Positions 9,102 to 18,000 of a stretch of 64,000 nucleotides of DNA are shown here, one piece after another. The DNA lies in the NCBI GenBank assembly GCA_026399475.1, contig JAPLQY010000032.1, positions 62,001-126,000 on the forward strand. The letters are read 5' to 3'. Made by a program: the position numbers and the translations under genes. This DNA is from Rhodocyclales bacterium (lineage in GTDB: Bacteria; Pseudomonadota; Gammaproteobacteria; Burkholderiales; Rhodocyclaceae). Positions within the stretch are counted from its first letter, which is position 1; every line of letters begins with the position of its first letter. The notes below the pieces were generated by a model that saw nothing but the letters and a program-made list of their open reading frames with translations, was not told the origin of the DNA and searched no databases.

Positions 9102-10307
9102 TCACCAGAGTGTTTCCCGCTCCGCACCGGACGAGATCTTGTGGATGGTGAGGTCGGCGCCGTTGAATTCCTCTTCGGCGTCCAGGCGTATGCCAACAGC
9201 TTTTTTGAGCACGCCATAGACGATGAAGCCGCCGCTGAAGGCGATGGCCACGCCCAAGCCGGTGCCGATCAGCTGCGACATGAAACTTACTCCGCCCATG
9301 CCGCCGAGCGCCTTGGCGCCGAAGATGCCGGCGACGATGCCGCCCAACGCGCCGCACAGGCCATGCAGCGGCCAGACGCCGAGCACGTCGTCGATCTTCC
9401 AGCGGTTCTGCGTCAGGGTAAACATCCAGACGAACAGACCACCCGCCATTGCGCCGGTGACCAGCGCGCCGAGCGGATGCATCAGGTCGGAACCGGCGCA
9501 GATGGCCACCAGGCCGGCGAGCGGGCCGTTATGGACAAAACCGGGATCGTTCCTGCCGGCGATTGTCGCGGCGAGAGTGCCGCCGACCATGGCCATCAGC
9601 GAGTTCATTGCGACGAGGCCGGAAACCTTGTCCAGCGTCTGCGCGCTCATGACGTTGAAGCCGAACCAGCCGACCGTCAATATCCAGGCGCCCAGGGCGA
9701 GGAAGGGAATGCTTGACGGCGGGTGCGCGCCCGCAATGCCGCCGTCCTTGTGGTAGCGGCCGCGCCGAGCGCCGAGCAGCAGCACCGCGGCCAGCCCGAT
9801 CCAGCCACCGACCGCATGTACGACGACCGAGCCGGCGAAGTCGTGGAACTCCTCGCCGAAGCTGGCCTTGAGCCAGGCCTGGATGCCGTAGGCCTGGTTC
9901 CAGGCGATGCCCTCGAAGAAGGGGTACACAAAGCCGACCAGCAGGAAAGTGGCAACCAGTTGTGGGTTGAACCTGGCGCGTTCGGCGATGCCGCCGGAGA
10001 CGATGGCGGGGATCGCCGCGGCAAAGGTGAGCAGGAAGAAGAACTTGGTCAGTTCATAGCCGCTCTTCTGCGCCAGCGTCTCGGCGCCGGCGAAGAAATT
10101 GACGCCGTAGGCGATGCTGTAGCCGATGAAGAAATAGGCCAGCGTCGAGACTGAAAAATCGACCAGGATCTTCACCAGCGCATTGATCTGGTTTTTTCGG
10201 CGCACCGTGCCCAACTCCAGAAAGGCAAAGCCGGCATGCATGGCCAGAATCATGATGGCGCCGAGCAGAATGAACAGTACGTCGGCGGATGTCTTGAAAT
10301 TCTCCAT
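9102..10307 (-). CDS. amtB: Ammonium transporter (Amt/MEP/Rh family)
   Basis: This 401-residue protein forms a trimeric ammonium channel in the inner membrane. It has 11 hydrophobic segments, the first pore histidine in VVVHAVGGWIGL and the second in WPLHGLCGALGG (the twin-His pair), and the GSDLMHPLGA segment. The cytoplasmic tail ends with an AEEEFNGADLTIH segment, as in Amt proteins bound by PII. There is no N-terminal signal sequence like that of E. coli AmtB. No glnK gene is adjacent, unlike the common glnK-amtB pair. The upstream region carries a sigma-54 promoter and two NtrC dyads, so induction under nitrogen limitation is expected. Confidence 0.95.
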   Translation of the reverse strand: MENFKTSADVLFILLGAIMILAMHAGFAFLELGTVRRKNQINALVKILVDFSVSTLAYFFIGYSIAYGVNFFAGAETLAQKSGYELTKFFFLLTFAAAIPAIVSGGIAERARFNPQLVATFLLVGFVYPFFEGIAWNQAYGIQAWLKASFGEEFHDFAGSVVVHAVGGWIGLAAVLLLGARRGRYHKDGGIAGAHPPSSIPFLALGAWILTVGWFGFNVMSAQTLDKVSGLVAMNSLMAMVGGTLAATIAGRNDPGFVHNGPLAGLVAICAGSDLMHPLGALVTGAMAGGLFVWMFTLTQNRWKIDDVLGVWPLHGLCGALGGIVAGIFGAKALGGMGGVSFMSQLIGTGLGVAIAFSGGFIVYGVLKKAVGIRLDAEEEFNGADLTIHKISSGAERETLW

Positions 10308-10350
10308 TGTGGGGCTCCGAAAGGTCTAAGGCACGAATAGGAGGCAGGAA

Positions 10351-10366
10351 AGCAATGAACATTCCT
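10351..10366 (-). promoter_or_regulatory. Sigma-54 (-24/-12) promoter of amtB
   Basis: On the minus strand the sequence reads AGGAATGTTCATTGCT. The invariant GG and GC are exactly 10 nt apart and the -12 part TTGCT is a full match, while the -24 part (AGGAATG against TGGCACG) is weaker. It lies 44 bp before the amtB start codon and downstream of two NtrC-type dyads, which supports the call. Confidence 0.68.
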
Positions 10367-10418
10367 GCCAGTAAATTCGTTATAAATCAGTTGGATGAAT
10401 TATCTTGGCGATGGATAT

Positions 10419-10435
10419 AGCACCATAACGGTGCG
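10419..10435. promoter_or_regulatory. NtrC-binding dyad upstream of amtB (promoter-proximal)
   Basis: The minus strand contains GCACC-GTTAT-GGTGC, a perfect inverted repeat that fits the NtrC consensus TGCACCA-N3-TGGTGCA at its core. Its centre is about 68 bp upstream of the centre of the amtB sigma-54 box. Confidence 0.7.
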
Positions 10436-10449
10436 GTCGGTCGCGGTTC

Positions 10450-10466
10450 TGCACCGACATGGTGAG
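10450..10466. promoter_or_regulatory. NtrC-binding dyad upstream of amtB (distal)
   Basis: The minus strand reads CTCACCATGTCGGTGCA, which matches the 17-bp NtrC dyad except at two outer positions of one half site and one inner position. Its centre is 31 bp from the proximal dyad, three helical turns, so two NtrC dimers would sit on the same DNA face. Confidence 0.6.
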
Positions 10467-10503
10467 TCTCAGTGCCGGCAGTATGGTAAAAACGCGCCGG
10501 CGT

Positions 10504-11757
10504 TTATTTTGGTGCGTTGTCCGCTGAGCCAGATGCTTGATAACTTCTCGGCATCAGCACCCACATGCGTCCGTGCTGGCGCATTTTTCCGGCCTGATTG
10601 CCGGCATCGACACCGCTGCCCCAATAGAAATCGGCGCGCACCACGCCGCGAATCGCGCCGCCGGTATCCTGTCCCAGCATCAGGCGTGTCAGTGCCTGCT
10701 CGCTGTTTGGTTTCGTGGTGGCCAGCCATATCGGTGCGCCCAGCGGCACGTGGCGGGGATCGATGGCCAGTGAGCGTTCGGGCGTCAGGGCCAGTCCCAT
10801 CGCGCCCTGCGGCCCGCTGCCATCGACGGCCAGCTCGCGGAAAAACACCAGGCTGGGGTTGGCGTTGAGCAGTTCCGCCAGTCGCGACGGGTTGGCTTTG
10901 GCCCATGTCTTGATGCCCTGCATGGAAGCCTGTTCGGCCTTGAGTTCGCCGCGCTCGACCAGCCAGCGGCCGATCGAGCGATAGGGGTGGCCGTTCTGGT
11001 CGGCGTAATTCAGGCGCACGCGGTTGCCATCTGCCAGTTGTACCTGGCCCGAGCCCTGGATTTGCATGAAGAAAAGATCGATTGGGTCGTCTATCCACAG
11101 CAAGGCCGCAGGTGAGCGCTTGCTCTCCTGCGGCGTCCATTCGGCACGGGAATAGTAAGGTACCAGCTTGCGCCCTTCGAGGCGCCCGCGCAGGCGCAGG
11201 TGCTTGAGCTCCGGGTAGAGCTCGGCCAGCTCCACGACTATCAGATCGTCGGGTGGAGCGAATACCGGATACGGGTAGCCATGGCTTTCGTTTCGGCTGC
11301 CGCGCAGGATCGGTTCGTAATAGCCAGTGATCAGCCCAGTGCGTGAACCGTCGGGGTTGACCAGCGCCCAGGGCTGAAACTGGGCCTCGAACCAGGCACG
11401 CAGGGCCGGCGCAGTCTTGTCGCTTACCGTGCGCGCGGCAGTGCAGACGGGCTTCCATTGAGCCTGTCTTTCCATGCTGCGGCAACTGGCGACAAATGCG
11501 GCGAACACGATGCCCGGATCGTCATCGTTCCAGCCTTGCAGGTCGCTCCATGCGGCGGCCTGCAAAGGCTTCTCGACGGGTTTCGGCGGCTCTATCGCGG
11601 GACACACCGGGCAGATCGGACATGTGGCCGGCACCAGACAGGGATCAACGCGGCTGTCGGGCTGGACCGGCAGCTGGCCGCAGCCGGCTGCGGCCAGCAG
11701 TGCGATGATTGCGGGGAGGAATCGAAACATGAATCTGCTAAAGTTCGATGCTTTCAA
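10504..11757 (-). CDS. mltA: Membrane-bound lytic murein transglycosylase A
   Basis: The 417-residue lipoprotein cleaves peptidoglycan glycan strands to give 1,6-anhydromuropeptides. A signal peptide ends in a lipobox with Cys26 (AAAGCGQ), so it is sorted to the outer membrane. The MltA barrel occupies the middle (TGYYEPILRGSR, GSGQVQLADG), and the C-terminal 3D domain carries its aspartates in LMLGQDTGGAIRGVVRADFYWG. An ATG nine codons further in (MFRFLPAI) may be the true start. It is divergent from the DUF815 gene with only 19 bp between starts, so the two promoters overlap or lie in coding sequence. Confidence 0.92.
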   Translation of the reverse strand: MKASNFSRFMFRFLPAIIALLAAAGCGQLPVQPDSRVDPCLVPATCPICPVCPAIEPPKPVEKPLQAAAWSDLQGWNDDDPGIVFAAFVASCRSMERQAQWKPVCTAARTVSDKTAPALRAWFEAQFQPWALVNPDGSRTGLITGYYEPILRGSRNESHGYPYPVFAPPDDLIVVELAELYPELKHLRLRGRLEGRKLVPYYSRAEWTPQESKRSPAALLWIDDPIDLFFMQIQGSGQVQLADGNRVRLNYADQNGHPYRSIGRWLVERGELKAEQASMQGIKTWAKANPSRLAELLNANPSLVFFRELAVDGSGPQGAMGLALTPERSLAIDPRHVPLGAPIWLATTKPNSEQALTRLMLGQDTGGAIRGVVRADFYWGSGVDAGNQAGKMRQHGRMWVLMPRSYQASGSADNAPK

Positions 11758-11776
11758 GAGCCCGCAAGCTTAACCG

Positions 11777-12688
11777 ATGTCCGACTCCGCCCGCGTATTT
11801 GCTCCCCTGATCGACCGCCTCGATGCCCTGTTCGATCGCCTCGAAGCGATCATGCCGCCGGCCCTGCCGCCACCCGACTGGTCGGCCACGGCGTTTCGCT
11901 GGCGAACCCGCGCGGGGCGCGGCTGGCTCGAGGCGATCAAGCAGCCGCACCGCATCCGCTTTGAGGACTTGCAGGGCGTCGACGACCAGAAGCAGCGCAT
12001 TGCGCAGAACACCAAACAGTTCGTTGCCAGGCGCAGTGCCAACAATGTGCTGCTGACGGGCGCGCGCGGCACCGGCAAGAGTTCGCTGGTCAAGGCCGTG
12101 CTGCACCAGTTCGCCGCCAAGGGGCTGCGCCTGATCGAAGTGGACAAGGACGACCTGGTGCATTTGCCGGAGATCGTCGACATGATTGCCGGTCGCCGCG
12201 AGCGCTTCATCATCTTCTGCGACGACCTTTCCTTCGAATCGGGCGAGCCCGGCTACAAGGCAATGAAGAGCATCCTCGACGGCTCGATTACCGGCATGCC
12301 GGACAACCTGTTGGTCTACGCGACGTCCAACCGCCGGCACCTGATGCCGGAAAAGATGTCGGAAAACCTCGAGACCAAGTACAACGCCGATGGCGACATT
12401 CACCCCGGTGAAACGACCGAAGAGAAGGTTTCGCTCTCGGAGCGTTTCGGCCTGTGGCTGTCCTTCTATCCCTTCGGGCAGGATCACTACCTCGAGATCT
12501 GCGCTCACTGGCTGGCCGAGTTTGGCGCCTCTCCGCAGCAGATCGCCGCGGCGCGCGGCGAAGCGCTGCAATGGACCCTGATGCGCGGCTCGCGCAGCGG
12601 TCGCGTGGCGTGGCAGTTTGCCCGCGACTATGCGGGGCGCCACGCGAAAAAGCCTTCCGCCCAAAAGCCGGCGCCCGACACGAAGTGA
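11777..12688 (+). CDS. DUF815-family AAA-type ATPase
   Basis: This 303-residue protein has a P-loop GARGTGKS (residues 95-102), a Walker B-like [10 protein letters not shown] segment and a sensor-like [12 protein letters not shown] stretch, the pattern of the DUF815 family of predicted AAA+ ATPases. The family is widespread next to the Nudix-TenI/yacG genes in betaproteobacteria, but its cellular job is not established. The stop overlaps the next start by 4 bp (GTGA), so the two genes are probably translated together. Confidence 0.88.
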   Translation: MSDSARVFAPLIDRLDALFDRLEAIMPPALPPPDWSATAFRWRTRAGRGWLEAIKQPHRIRFEDLQGVDDQKQRIAQNTKQFVARRSANNVLLTGARGTGKSSLVKAVLHQFAAKGLRLIEVDKDDLVHLPEIVDMIAGRRERFIIFCDDLSFESGEPGYKAMKSILDGSITGMPDNLLVYATSNRRHLMPEKMSENLETKYNADGDIHPGETTEEKVSLSERFGLWLSFYPFGQDHYLEICAHWLAEFGASPQQIAAARGEALQWTLMRGSRSGRVAWQFARDYAGRHAKKPSAQKPAPDTK

Positions 12689-13632
12689 AGATCACCGAAG
12701 TCGCTGCCGCCGTCATCGAGCGACCGGCAGCGGATGGCGCAATCGAGTTTCTTCTGGGACAGCGTGCCCTCGGCAGCTTTTACGCGGGATTCTGGGAATT
12801 TCCCGGTGGCAAGGTCGAGTCGGGTGAAACCCCGCATGCCGCGCTGGTAAGGGAACTGCGCGAGGAGCTGGGGATCGGGGTAGTGCGCGCCGACCCATGG
12901 TTGCGGCGCCAGCATGTTTATGAGCACGCCCATGTGCGGCTCAACTTCTTTCGGGTAAGGGAATGGCGCGGCGAGTTGCACGACCATGTGCATAGTGCGC
13001 TGGCCTGGCAGCGGGCCGATGCGGTCAATGTTTCGCCCATGCTTCCGGCCAATGCGCCGGTACTGGCTGCGCTGGCCCTGCCCGGGTTTTACGCCATCAC
13101 CCATGCGAGTGAGATCGGCGTTGATGCCCAGCTGCTGGTTCTTGCTCGCGCGCTGGACGAGGGTCTTAAGCTGGTGCAGTTGCGTGAGCCAAGGCTCGAT
13201 GCGGCGCGCCGCTCGGCCTTCGTCCATGCCGCGGTCGACCTCTGCCACCAGTTTGGTGCGCGGGTACTGGTCAATGGTGATGCGGCATTGGCCGAAGCCG
13301 CCGGAGCGGACGGTGTGCACCTGCCGTCAATGCAACTGGCGGCACAAATCCTGCGGCCGGATTTCCCGCTGGTTGCGGCCTCCTGCCACTCGTCGGCGGA
13401 GCTTGAACACGCGGCCCGGCTCGGCTGCGATTTCGCCGTCTTCGGTCCGGTCAAGACGACGGCCAGCCATCCGGGCGTGGCAGGAATCGGTTGGGAAAAC
13501 TTCGCGGCAGCAGTTGGTGTGCCGCCATTGCCGACTTTTGCGTTGGGCGGGCTATCGAGAGCTGATCTCGATTTCGCGCAGCGCGCCGGCGCCCACGGCA
13601 TAGCGGCTGTCCGCGCAGCCTGGACGACCTAG
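12685..13632 (+). CDS. Nudix hydrolase fused to a TenI/thiamine-phosphate-synthase-like domain
   Basis: The 315-residue product begins with a MutT-type Nudix domain; the box G-x5-E-x7-REUxEExGU is complete (GKVESGE then RELREELGI). It would clean 8-oxo-dGTP or similar nucleotides. From about residue 130 a TIM-barrel domain like TenI/ThiE follows ([33 protein letters not shown]). This fusion is known beside yacG in proteobacteria. The GTG start at 12685 lies in the 4-bp overlap with the DUF815 gene; the frame is open further upstream, but homologues begin here. Whether the second domain is active in thiamine metabolism is uncertain. Confidence 0.9.
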   Translation: MKITEVAAAVIERPAADGAIEFLLGQRALGSFYAGFWEFPGGKVESGETPHAALVRELREELGIGVVRADPWLRRQHVYEHAHVRLNFFRVREWRGELHDHVHSALAWQRADAVNVSPMLPANAPVLAALALPGFYAITHASEIGVDAQLLVLARALDEGLKLVQLREPRLDAARRSAFVHAAVDLCHQFGARVLVNGDAALAEAAGADGVHLPSMQLAAQILRPDFPLVAASCHSSAELEHAARLGCDFAVFGPVKTTASHPGVAGIGWENFAAAVGVPPLPTFALGGLSRADLDFAQRAGAHGIAAVRAAWTT

Positions 13633-13635
13633 GGA

Positions 13636-13833
13636 CTATTCGGACTGATCTTCCGGCAGCGGCTCTTCAGACGCCTCGACGCGGTAACTGTCCGTGGCCC
13701 AGGCAACGAAGTCGATGCCCTTGCAGCGTGCCGAGCAAAACGGCCGGTAGCGATTTTCGGCAACCCATTCGACATCCGCACCGCACTTCGGGCAGGTGAC
13801 GATACGGGGTGAAGCAGGGCTTACGGCTTGCAC
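13636..13833 (-). CDS. yacG: DNA gyrase inhibitor YacG (zinc-ribbon)
   Basis: The 65-residue protein has the YacG zinc finger: CPKCG near residue 14 and CSARCKGIDF near residue 32, followed by the WATDSYRV segment and an acidic tail. In E. coli YacG binds zinc and GyrB and blocks gyrase binding to DNA. It converges with the Nudix-TenI gene with a 3-bp gap. Usually yacG sits directly beside zapD, but here the TRAP binding-protein gene lies between them. Confidence 0.92.
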   Translation of the reverse strand: MQAVSPASPRIVTCPKCGADVEWVAENRYRPFCSARCKGIDFVAWATDSYRVEASEEPLPEDQSE

Positions 13834-13897
13834 GGCGAAAGAGAAAACATTGTCGTGGATTTAATTTTGGCCGGGTTTGCAATTTCTCGGCGCTATC

Positions 13898-15394
13898 CTA
13901 TTTGACCAGCTTGCATTCCTCGCCCGGGACGAGGCCCGTCCTTGCAGGGAATTTGCCCGGATCAAACCTGTTTGCTGCGCCTATACTTTTGGCATATTGC
14001 GTCAAGGCTTTCAACACGGTGGAAAAGTCTTTCTGGCTGTCTGTTTTTTCGCCTTGATTGTCTGGCCCTGCAAGGGATGCCAAATACCCATCTCTGGCTT
14101 CGAGCAGCACCTTCAATGCATCTTCCGGCCACCGGGCAATCGTGATCTCCGCGCTTACCGGTTTGCCGGCCAGCAAGCGCAGGCTGCCATCGACGTTTCG
14201 CTGACTGATGCCCTTGTTGAAATCGAGCATGGCTTTCAGCTTGGTGCACTCAACCGACTCCGCAGCGTTGTATGACTCAATCACCGAGTCTTTGGCTGCC
14301 CTTTGTATGGCCGCTTTCTGGGCGGCGTTGAGGCCATTCCATGTGGTTTTATCAATGTGTATCCACGACAGGAGAAAGGGCTGATGCCACGACGGATGAT
14401 GGGCATAGCGTGCCCCGATCTGGCCGATATTCTGCGAGCAGTTGCTCAGGGTACCCGGCGGAATGGGGAATCCAAGGGCCGGACTGCAATCCAGATTGCC
14501 GGCATCCGGTTTGCCAAGAGGATCAGCAGGCGTTGCATTTTTCACCGGGAAGAAATCAGCAAGGTCATCAAACGGGTTAACGTATTCGAAGCCCTGAATG
14601 GTTCTTCGTTGCATGGGCAACAGAACGGACTGGCCCCCCACGGGCGGATAAAACACGAGAGTCTTGGCGGGAATGACGCCTGTTTTCACCAGCAGGTCGC
14701 AGGCACGATCCACGATATCTTGCGGCGGGGCCAGATAACGGATTCTCCAGCCCGAGGTGCAAAGACCCGCCAGGCCAATTCCATTGCCCTGGCTTTCGCA
14801 CTCGGTGTCTCCCGCGTTGCAGTCAGCCTTGCCGACCGGCTGCGGAAAATAACCCGAGCCCTGCATGGTGCTGCCCACTACCGGAAGGACGATTTGGGTT
14901 CCGCCCCGGCTATCCAGCATCGCCTGTGCCAATTCGAGGCCGTTGCCCCCAAATCCGTCAATCTTCGCTTCGTAGAGAAATCCAAGCATTTGCTCGAAAT
15001 TCATTCCGAAGGGCACCGAATTGTAGATAAAGCCCCAGCTGGGTTCGGAAAAAGTCGGCTTGGGTGCGGCGTTCGTGTTGGCAAACTGGACGCCGGCCCT
15101 GAGTGCATTCACCGCGCGTCCCGTGCCAGCATCTCGTTGGAAGATGACTTTCTGTCCGCCGGGCAATGCATCGGGCCCGTTTTCATCGGTGTAATCCATG
15201 AGCTTCTGGATGAATATCCGCATCGCGCCGTAACCAGGATTTCTCGGATCCGTAGATGTTCCGCTGCCACGCCCGATTGTCGGCGAGTCGCTGTATTCGT
15301 TGTATGGGATGGTCACATCCGCAAGTGCGGGCTGGCCTGAAAATGTGCCGCAGACGACAAGGGCCAATGCCGACAGAGTCGTACTTGTTTTCAT
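13898..15394 (-). CDS. TRAP-type (DctP-like) solute-binding protein, orphan
   Basis: The 498-residue protein has a clear signal peptide (cut after about residue 25, PALA-DV) and the C-terminal pattern of DctP-family periplasmic binding proteins (WNGLNAAQKAAIQRAAKDSV). It is longer than the usual 330 residues and has several cysteines that may pair (DCNAGDTEC, LCTSG, LDCSPA). No DctQ or DctM permease gene is nearby. It sits between yacG and zapD, genes that are normally adjacent, so it was probably inserted there. Ligand unknown. Confidence 0.75.
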   Translation of the reverse strand: MKTSTTLSALALVVCGTFSGQPALADVTIPYNEYSDSPTIGRGSGTSTDPRNPGYGAMRIFIQKLMDYTDENGPDALPGGQKVIFQRDAGTGRAVNALRAGVQFANTNAAPKPTFSEPSWGFIYNSVPFGMNFEQMLGFLYEAKIDGFGGNGLELAQAMLDSRGGTQIVLPVVGSTMQGSGYFPQPVGKADCNAGDTECESQGNGIGLAGLCTSGWRIRYLAPPQDIVDRACDLLVKTGVIPAKTLVFYPPVGGQSVLLPMQRRTIQGFEYVNPFDDLADFFPVKNATPADPLGKPDAGNLDCSPALGFPIPPGTLSNCSQNIGQIGARYAHHPSWHQPFLLSWIHIDKTTWNGLNAAQKAAIQRAAKDSVIESYNAAESVECTKLKAMLDFNKGISQRNVDGSLRLLAGKPVSAEITIARWPEDALKVLLEARDGYLASLAGPDNQGEKTDSQKDFSTVLKALTQYAKSIGAANRFDPGKFPARTGLVPGEECKLVK

Positions 15395-15545
15395 TGTTGT
15401 TCCCTGTTGATGAGAAGCGATATGAAAATCAATCTGCCCGTTGTCAGGGTCGGCTCTCTGTTTGAGCTCGCCGCCAACTCTCGCGCTCGGGTATGTCGGG
15501 AATCGGTTGATGGGGCAAGGCTGGGTGGAGCGATCTGGAACGGTC

Positions 15546-16301
15546 TTACAAGTTGCACAGCGTAAGTTCGAAGTTGACCATTGAGTCGACCTGTCGCGGT
15601 CGTTGATCCATGTCCGGGCGCAGGAAGCGGATATTGATGGCGAACTTGCCGGCAGAGATCTCCGGCAGGCAGGGGTCGCCCTGTCCGGTCTTCAAGCGGA
15701 TCAGCTGCGCGCTGCGACCGCCCAGCATGAGCTGGAAGGTGCCGCGCTGGGCCGTTTGCTGTTCTGAGCGGCCCGAAGCGCGCAGCAGGCGCAACACGAT
15801 TGCGAGCCCGGCGCGGATCGGCATCATGGGCGTGATCCAGCCGCGGATGTCCTGCTGGCGCAGCGCCGGATCACGATGCCGCCAGTAGTGGTAACCCGGC
15901 AGGTCGAACTCGCAGACGCCGCCGGGAATCGCGGCGCGGTTCTTGATCGCCATCAGCCATTCGTTTTCGCGCAGGTAATGACCGATCTTGCCGTGCATGG
16001 CGAGCAGCAGCGAGCTGGCCTGCTCTATTTCGTAGAGCGCGCCGGAGAGTGCATCCTCGGAAATTTCGGGGTTGTTGCGGAAGGAAAGCAGTATCTGGCG
16101 CTGGCGTTCGAGTTCCTGCACCAGATCGAATTTCAGTTCGGCGCGCCCTGCGACCTCCAGAATCTCGAACAGTGTGACGAGCGCGACGTGGTGCTCCGCG
16201 GCGCCTTCGGCAGCAGCGAAATGCATGATCTTGTCAAACAGGTCTTCGAGCCGCAATAGCGTGCGAACGCGCTCGCTGAGAGGGTATTCGTAAGTAATCA
16301 C
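15546..16301 (-). CDS. zapD: Cell division protein ZapD
   Basis: The product (251 residues from GTG 16301) matches ZapD/DUF1342: ITYEYPLSERVRTLLRLEDL at the N-terminus, the ELERQRQIL helix, and the WITPMMPIRAGLAIVLRLLR region. ZapD bundles FtsZ filaments at the division ring. A TTG at 16352 would add 17 residues, but the family begins at the ITYEYPL segment, so GTG is preferred. It lies 54 bp downstream of coaE, the usual order. Confidence 0.92.
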   Translation of the reverse strand: MITYEYPLSERVRTLLRLEDLFDKIMHFAAAEGAAEHHVALVTLFEILEVAGRAELKFDLVQELERQRQILLSFRNNPEISEDALSGALYEIEQASSLLLAMHGKIGHYLRENEWLMAIKNRAAIPGGVCEFDLPGYHYWRHRDPALRQQDIRGWITPMMPIRAGLAIVLRLLRASGRSEQQTAQRGTFQLMLGGRSAQLIRLKTGQGDPCLPEISAGKFAINIRFLRPDMDQRPRQVDSMVNFELTLCNL

Positions 16302-16355
16302 ACGCTGGCCGAGTGGAGAAAATTGCAGAGATTGTGGCCCAATTCGGTGCAAATC

Positions 16356-16976
16356 TCAACCGAGATTGCGGGAAAATGCCAAATAGTGCACATGCAGGCG
16401 CTCTATCTGGGGGGGCAGGGCAGCAAGGTCTCCGTCGTTGTCGATGACATCGTCAGCCGCGGCCAGGCGTTCGGCGCGCGTGGCCTGCGCTGCAAGAATG
16501 CGTTTGATCTCGTCCGGGGCAAGGCCGTTGCGGCGCATGACGCGGGCAATCTGGGTTGCCTCGGCGCAATCGACCACCGCAATCCGGTCAACGCGCTTGC
16601 GATAGTCGCCGGATTCAATCAGCAGCGGCACCATCAGGATGGCATAGGGACAGTTGGCATTGGTCGAGCTTGCCAGGAGCTGGCGCTCGCTCTCGCTGCG
16701 GATCATCGGATGCAGGATGGCTTCCAGTCGTTTGCGTGCCGCTGGGTCGGCAAAGACGATTGCACGCATTGCGGCGCGGTCAAGTGCCCCATCGGCGTTT
16801 GACACCCCGGCGCCGAACTCGGCGCGAATGCCTGACATGGCAGCGCCGCCGGGTGCGGTCAGGGCGTGGGCGATCGCATCGGTGTCGATCACCGCAACGC
16901 CGCGTCCGGCAAAAAGATCGGCGACGGCGCTCTTGCCGCTGCCGATGCCACCCGTGAGTCCGACAATAAAGCTCAT
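16356..16976 (-). CDS. coaE: Dephospho-CoA kinase
   Basis: This 206-residue cytoplasmic enzyme phosphorylates the 3'-hydroxyl of dephospho-CoA, the last step of CoA synthesis. The P-loop GLTGGIGSGKSAV is at residues 6-18, then VIDTDAIAHAL (substrate and Mg site) and the MVPLLIESG lid region. Length is normal. It precedes zapD as in many beta- and gammaproteobacteria, though the prepilin peptidase gene pilD that often lies upstream is missing; a SPOR protein gene is there instead. Confidence 0.95.
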   Translation of the reverse strand: MSFIVGLTGGIGSGKSAVADLFAGRGVAVIDTDAIAHALTAPGGAAMSGIRAEFGAGVSNADGALDRAAMRAIVFADPAARKRLEAILHPMIRSESERQLLASSTNANCPYAILMVPLLIESGDYRKRVDRIAVVDCAEATQIARVMRRNGLAPDEIKRILAAQATRAERLAAADDVIDNDGDLAALPPQIERLHVHYLAFSRNLG

Positions 16977-16994
16977 GCGGCTAGGCCATGAGGC

Positions 16995-17627
16995 TTACGT
17001 TGCGCACTCGCCCAGGGTGGCGTCGGCGTAAGGCGCGATCAGCTTCGGCAGTTGCTGCAGCAGCGTCGACGCAGGGGCTCGCGTCTCGACCACGGATTTG
17101 AGTATGGGCTGTTCGCGCTTGTCCAGACGCGCTGATTTGATGCCCCGTTTTGCAATTCCCTGCAGAAACTCGCGCGCTGCCGGCTCGGTCGGGAAGCTGC
17201 CGAAAACGATTTCATAGCGGCCGCTCTTCAATGGGACGGAACTGTGTCCTTGGACGCCGAAACGGGTCAGTTCGCCTACTTTCTTCTCGGCGGCTGCCTG
17301 GTTGGCCAGATCGGCGATGAGCACCAGAAAGATCGGTGGCCGCGGTACGGGCGAGATTTTCGCTTCCCCTCCGGCGGCTTCCACGGCGGCTTTCAGGGCC
17401 TCGGCCTCGGCTACGTTCAGTCCGTTTACGAGGCGACAGGCCATGTCGGCGGATTTCACTGCAGATGCAGGCACATCGTGCACGATGCGAAGTTTTTCGG
17501 CGTGGATTTGCTGTGCGAGTCGCTGTGGTTCACGGCTCTCGTCGGACGCACCAAGATATCCTTGCGTCCAGGCAAAGAAAATCAGGTTGGCAAATACCAG
17601 CAGGAAGAAAAAAAGTCTAATAATCAC
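16995..17627 (-). CDS. SPOR-domain membrane protein
   Basis: The product has one N-terminal membrane helix (IIRLFFFLLVFANLIFFAW) and a C-terminal SPOR-like repeat region (YEIVFGSFPTEPAAREFLQGI and the preceding LIADLANQAAAEKKVGEL half), which in other proteins binds denuded peptidoglycan at the septum. The GTG at 17627 (210 residues) overlaps speD by 11 bp; an ATG at 17663 would overlap it by 47 bp. I prefer GTG because homologues start close to the helix. It is the last gene of the polyamine-linked minus-strand series. Confidence 0.78.
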   Translation of the reverse strand: MIIRLFFFLLVFANLIFFAWTQGYLGASDESREPQRLAQQIHAEKLRIVHDVPASAVKSADMACRLVNGLNVAEAEALKAAVEAAGGEAKISPVPRPPIFLVLIADLANQAAAEKKVGELTRFGVQGHSSVPLKSGRYEIVFGSFPTEPAAREFLQGIAKRGIKSARLDKREQPILKSVVETRAPASTLLQQLPKLIAPYADATLGECAT

Positions 17628-18000
17628 GCCCCTCAGCAGGATCAGGATCGCCACGAACCACATCGCGCCGCGTGACTCGCTGCGGCAGGAATTCGTTGCG
17701 CAGGGCGCCGTAGGCGATCTCTGCGGCAGCGCGATTATCCTGACTGTAGTTGCAGACGTAAAGGTCAAGTGTGACCGAGTCGAGTTCCGGCCAGGTATGA
17801 ATCGCCAGGTGTGATTCGGCGAGCACCAGGGCGCCGGTGGCGCCGGCGCCGGCGAACTGGTGGAAGGCCTCGGCAACGACCTCCAGTCCGGCTGTCGCGC
17901 AGGACTGGCGACAAAGTGCGGCCAGCATCCCCGCATCGAGCAGCAGGCGGCGGTCGCCTTCGCAGGCGTGAAATTCGGCAAGGATGTGCAGGCCGTTCAT
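17617..18000 (-). CDS. speD: S-adenosylmethionine decarboxylase proenzyme
   Basis: The 127-residue protein is the short bacterial/archaeal AdoMet decarboxylase. The self-cleavage site is intact: ESHLAIHTWPE with Ser63, which becomes the pyruvoyl group, and His68 nearby. It supplies decarboxylated AdoMet, the aminopropyl donor used by spermidine synthase. The start ATG overlaps the stop of the flavoprotein gene by 4 bp. The partner aminopropyltransferase is probably the SpeE-like gene at 21.8-23.3 kb on the same strand, now separated by the Fic and toxin-antitoxin insert. Confidence 0.93.
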   Translation of the reverse strand: MNGLHILAEFHACEGDRRLLLDAGMLAALCRQSCATAGLEVVAEAFHQFAGAGATGALVLAESHLAIHTWPELDSVTLDLYVCNYSQDNRAAAEIAYGALRNEFLPQRVTRRDVVRGDPDPAEGRDY

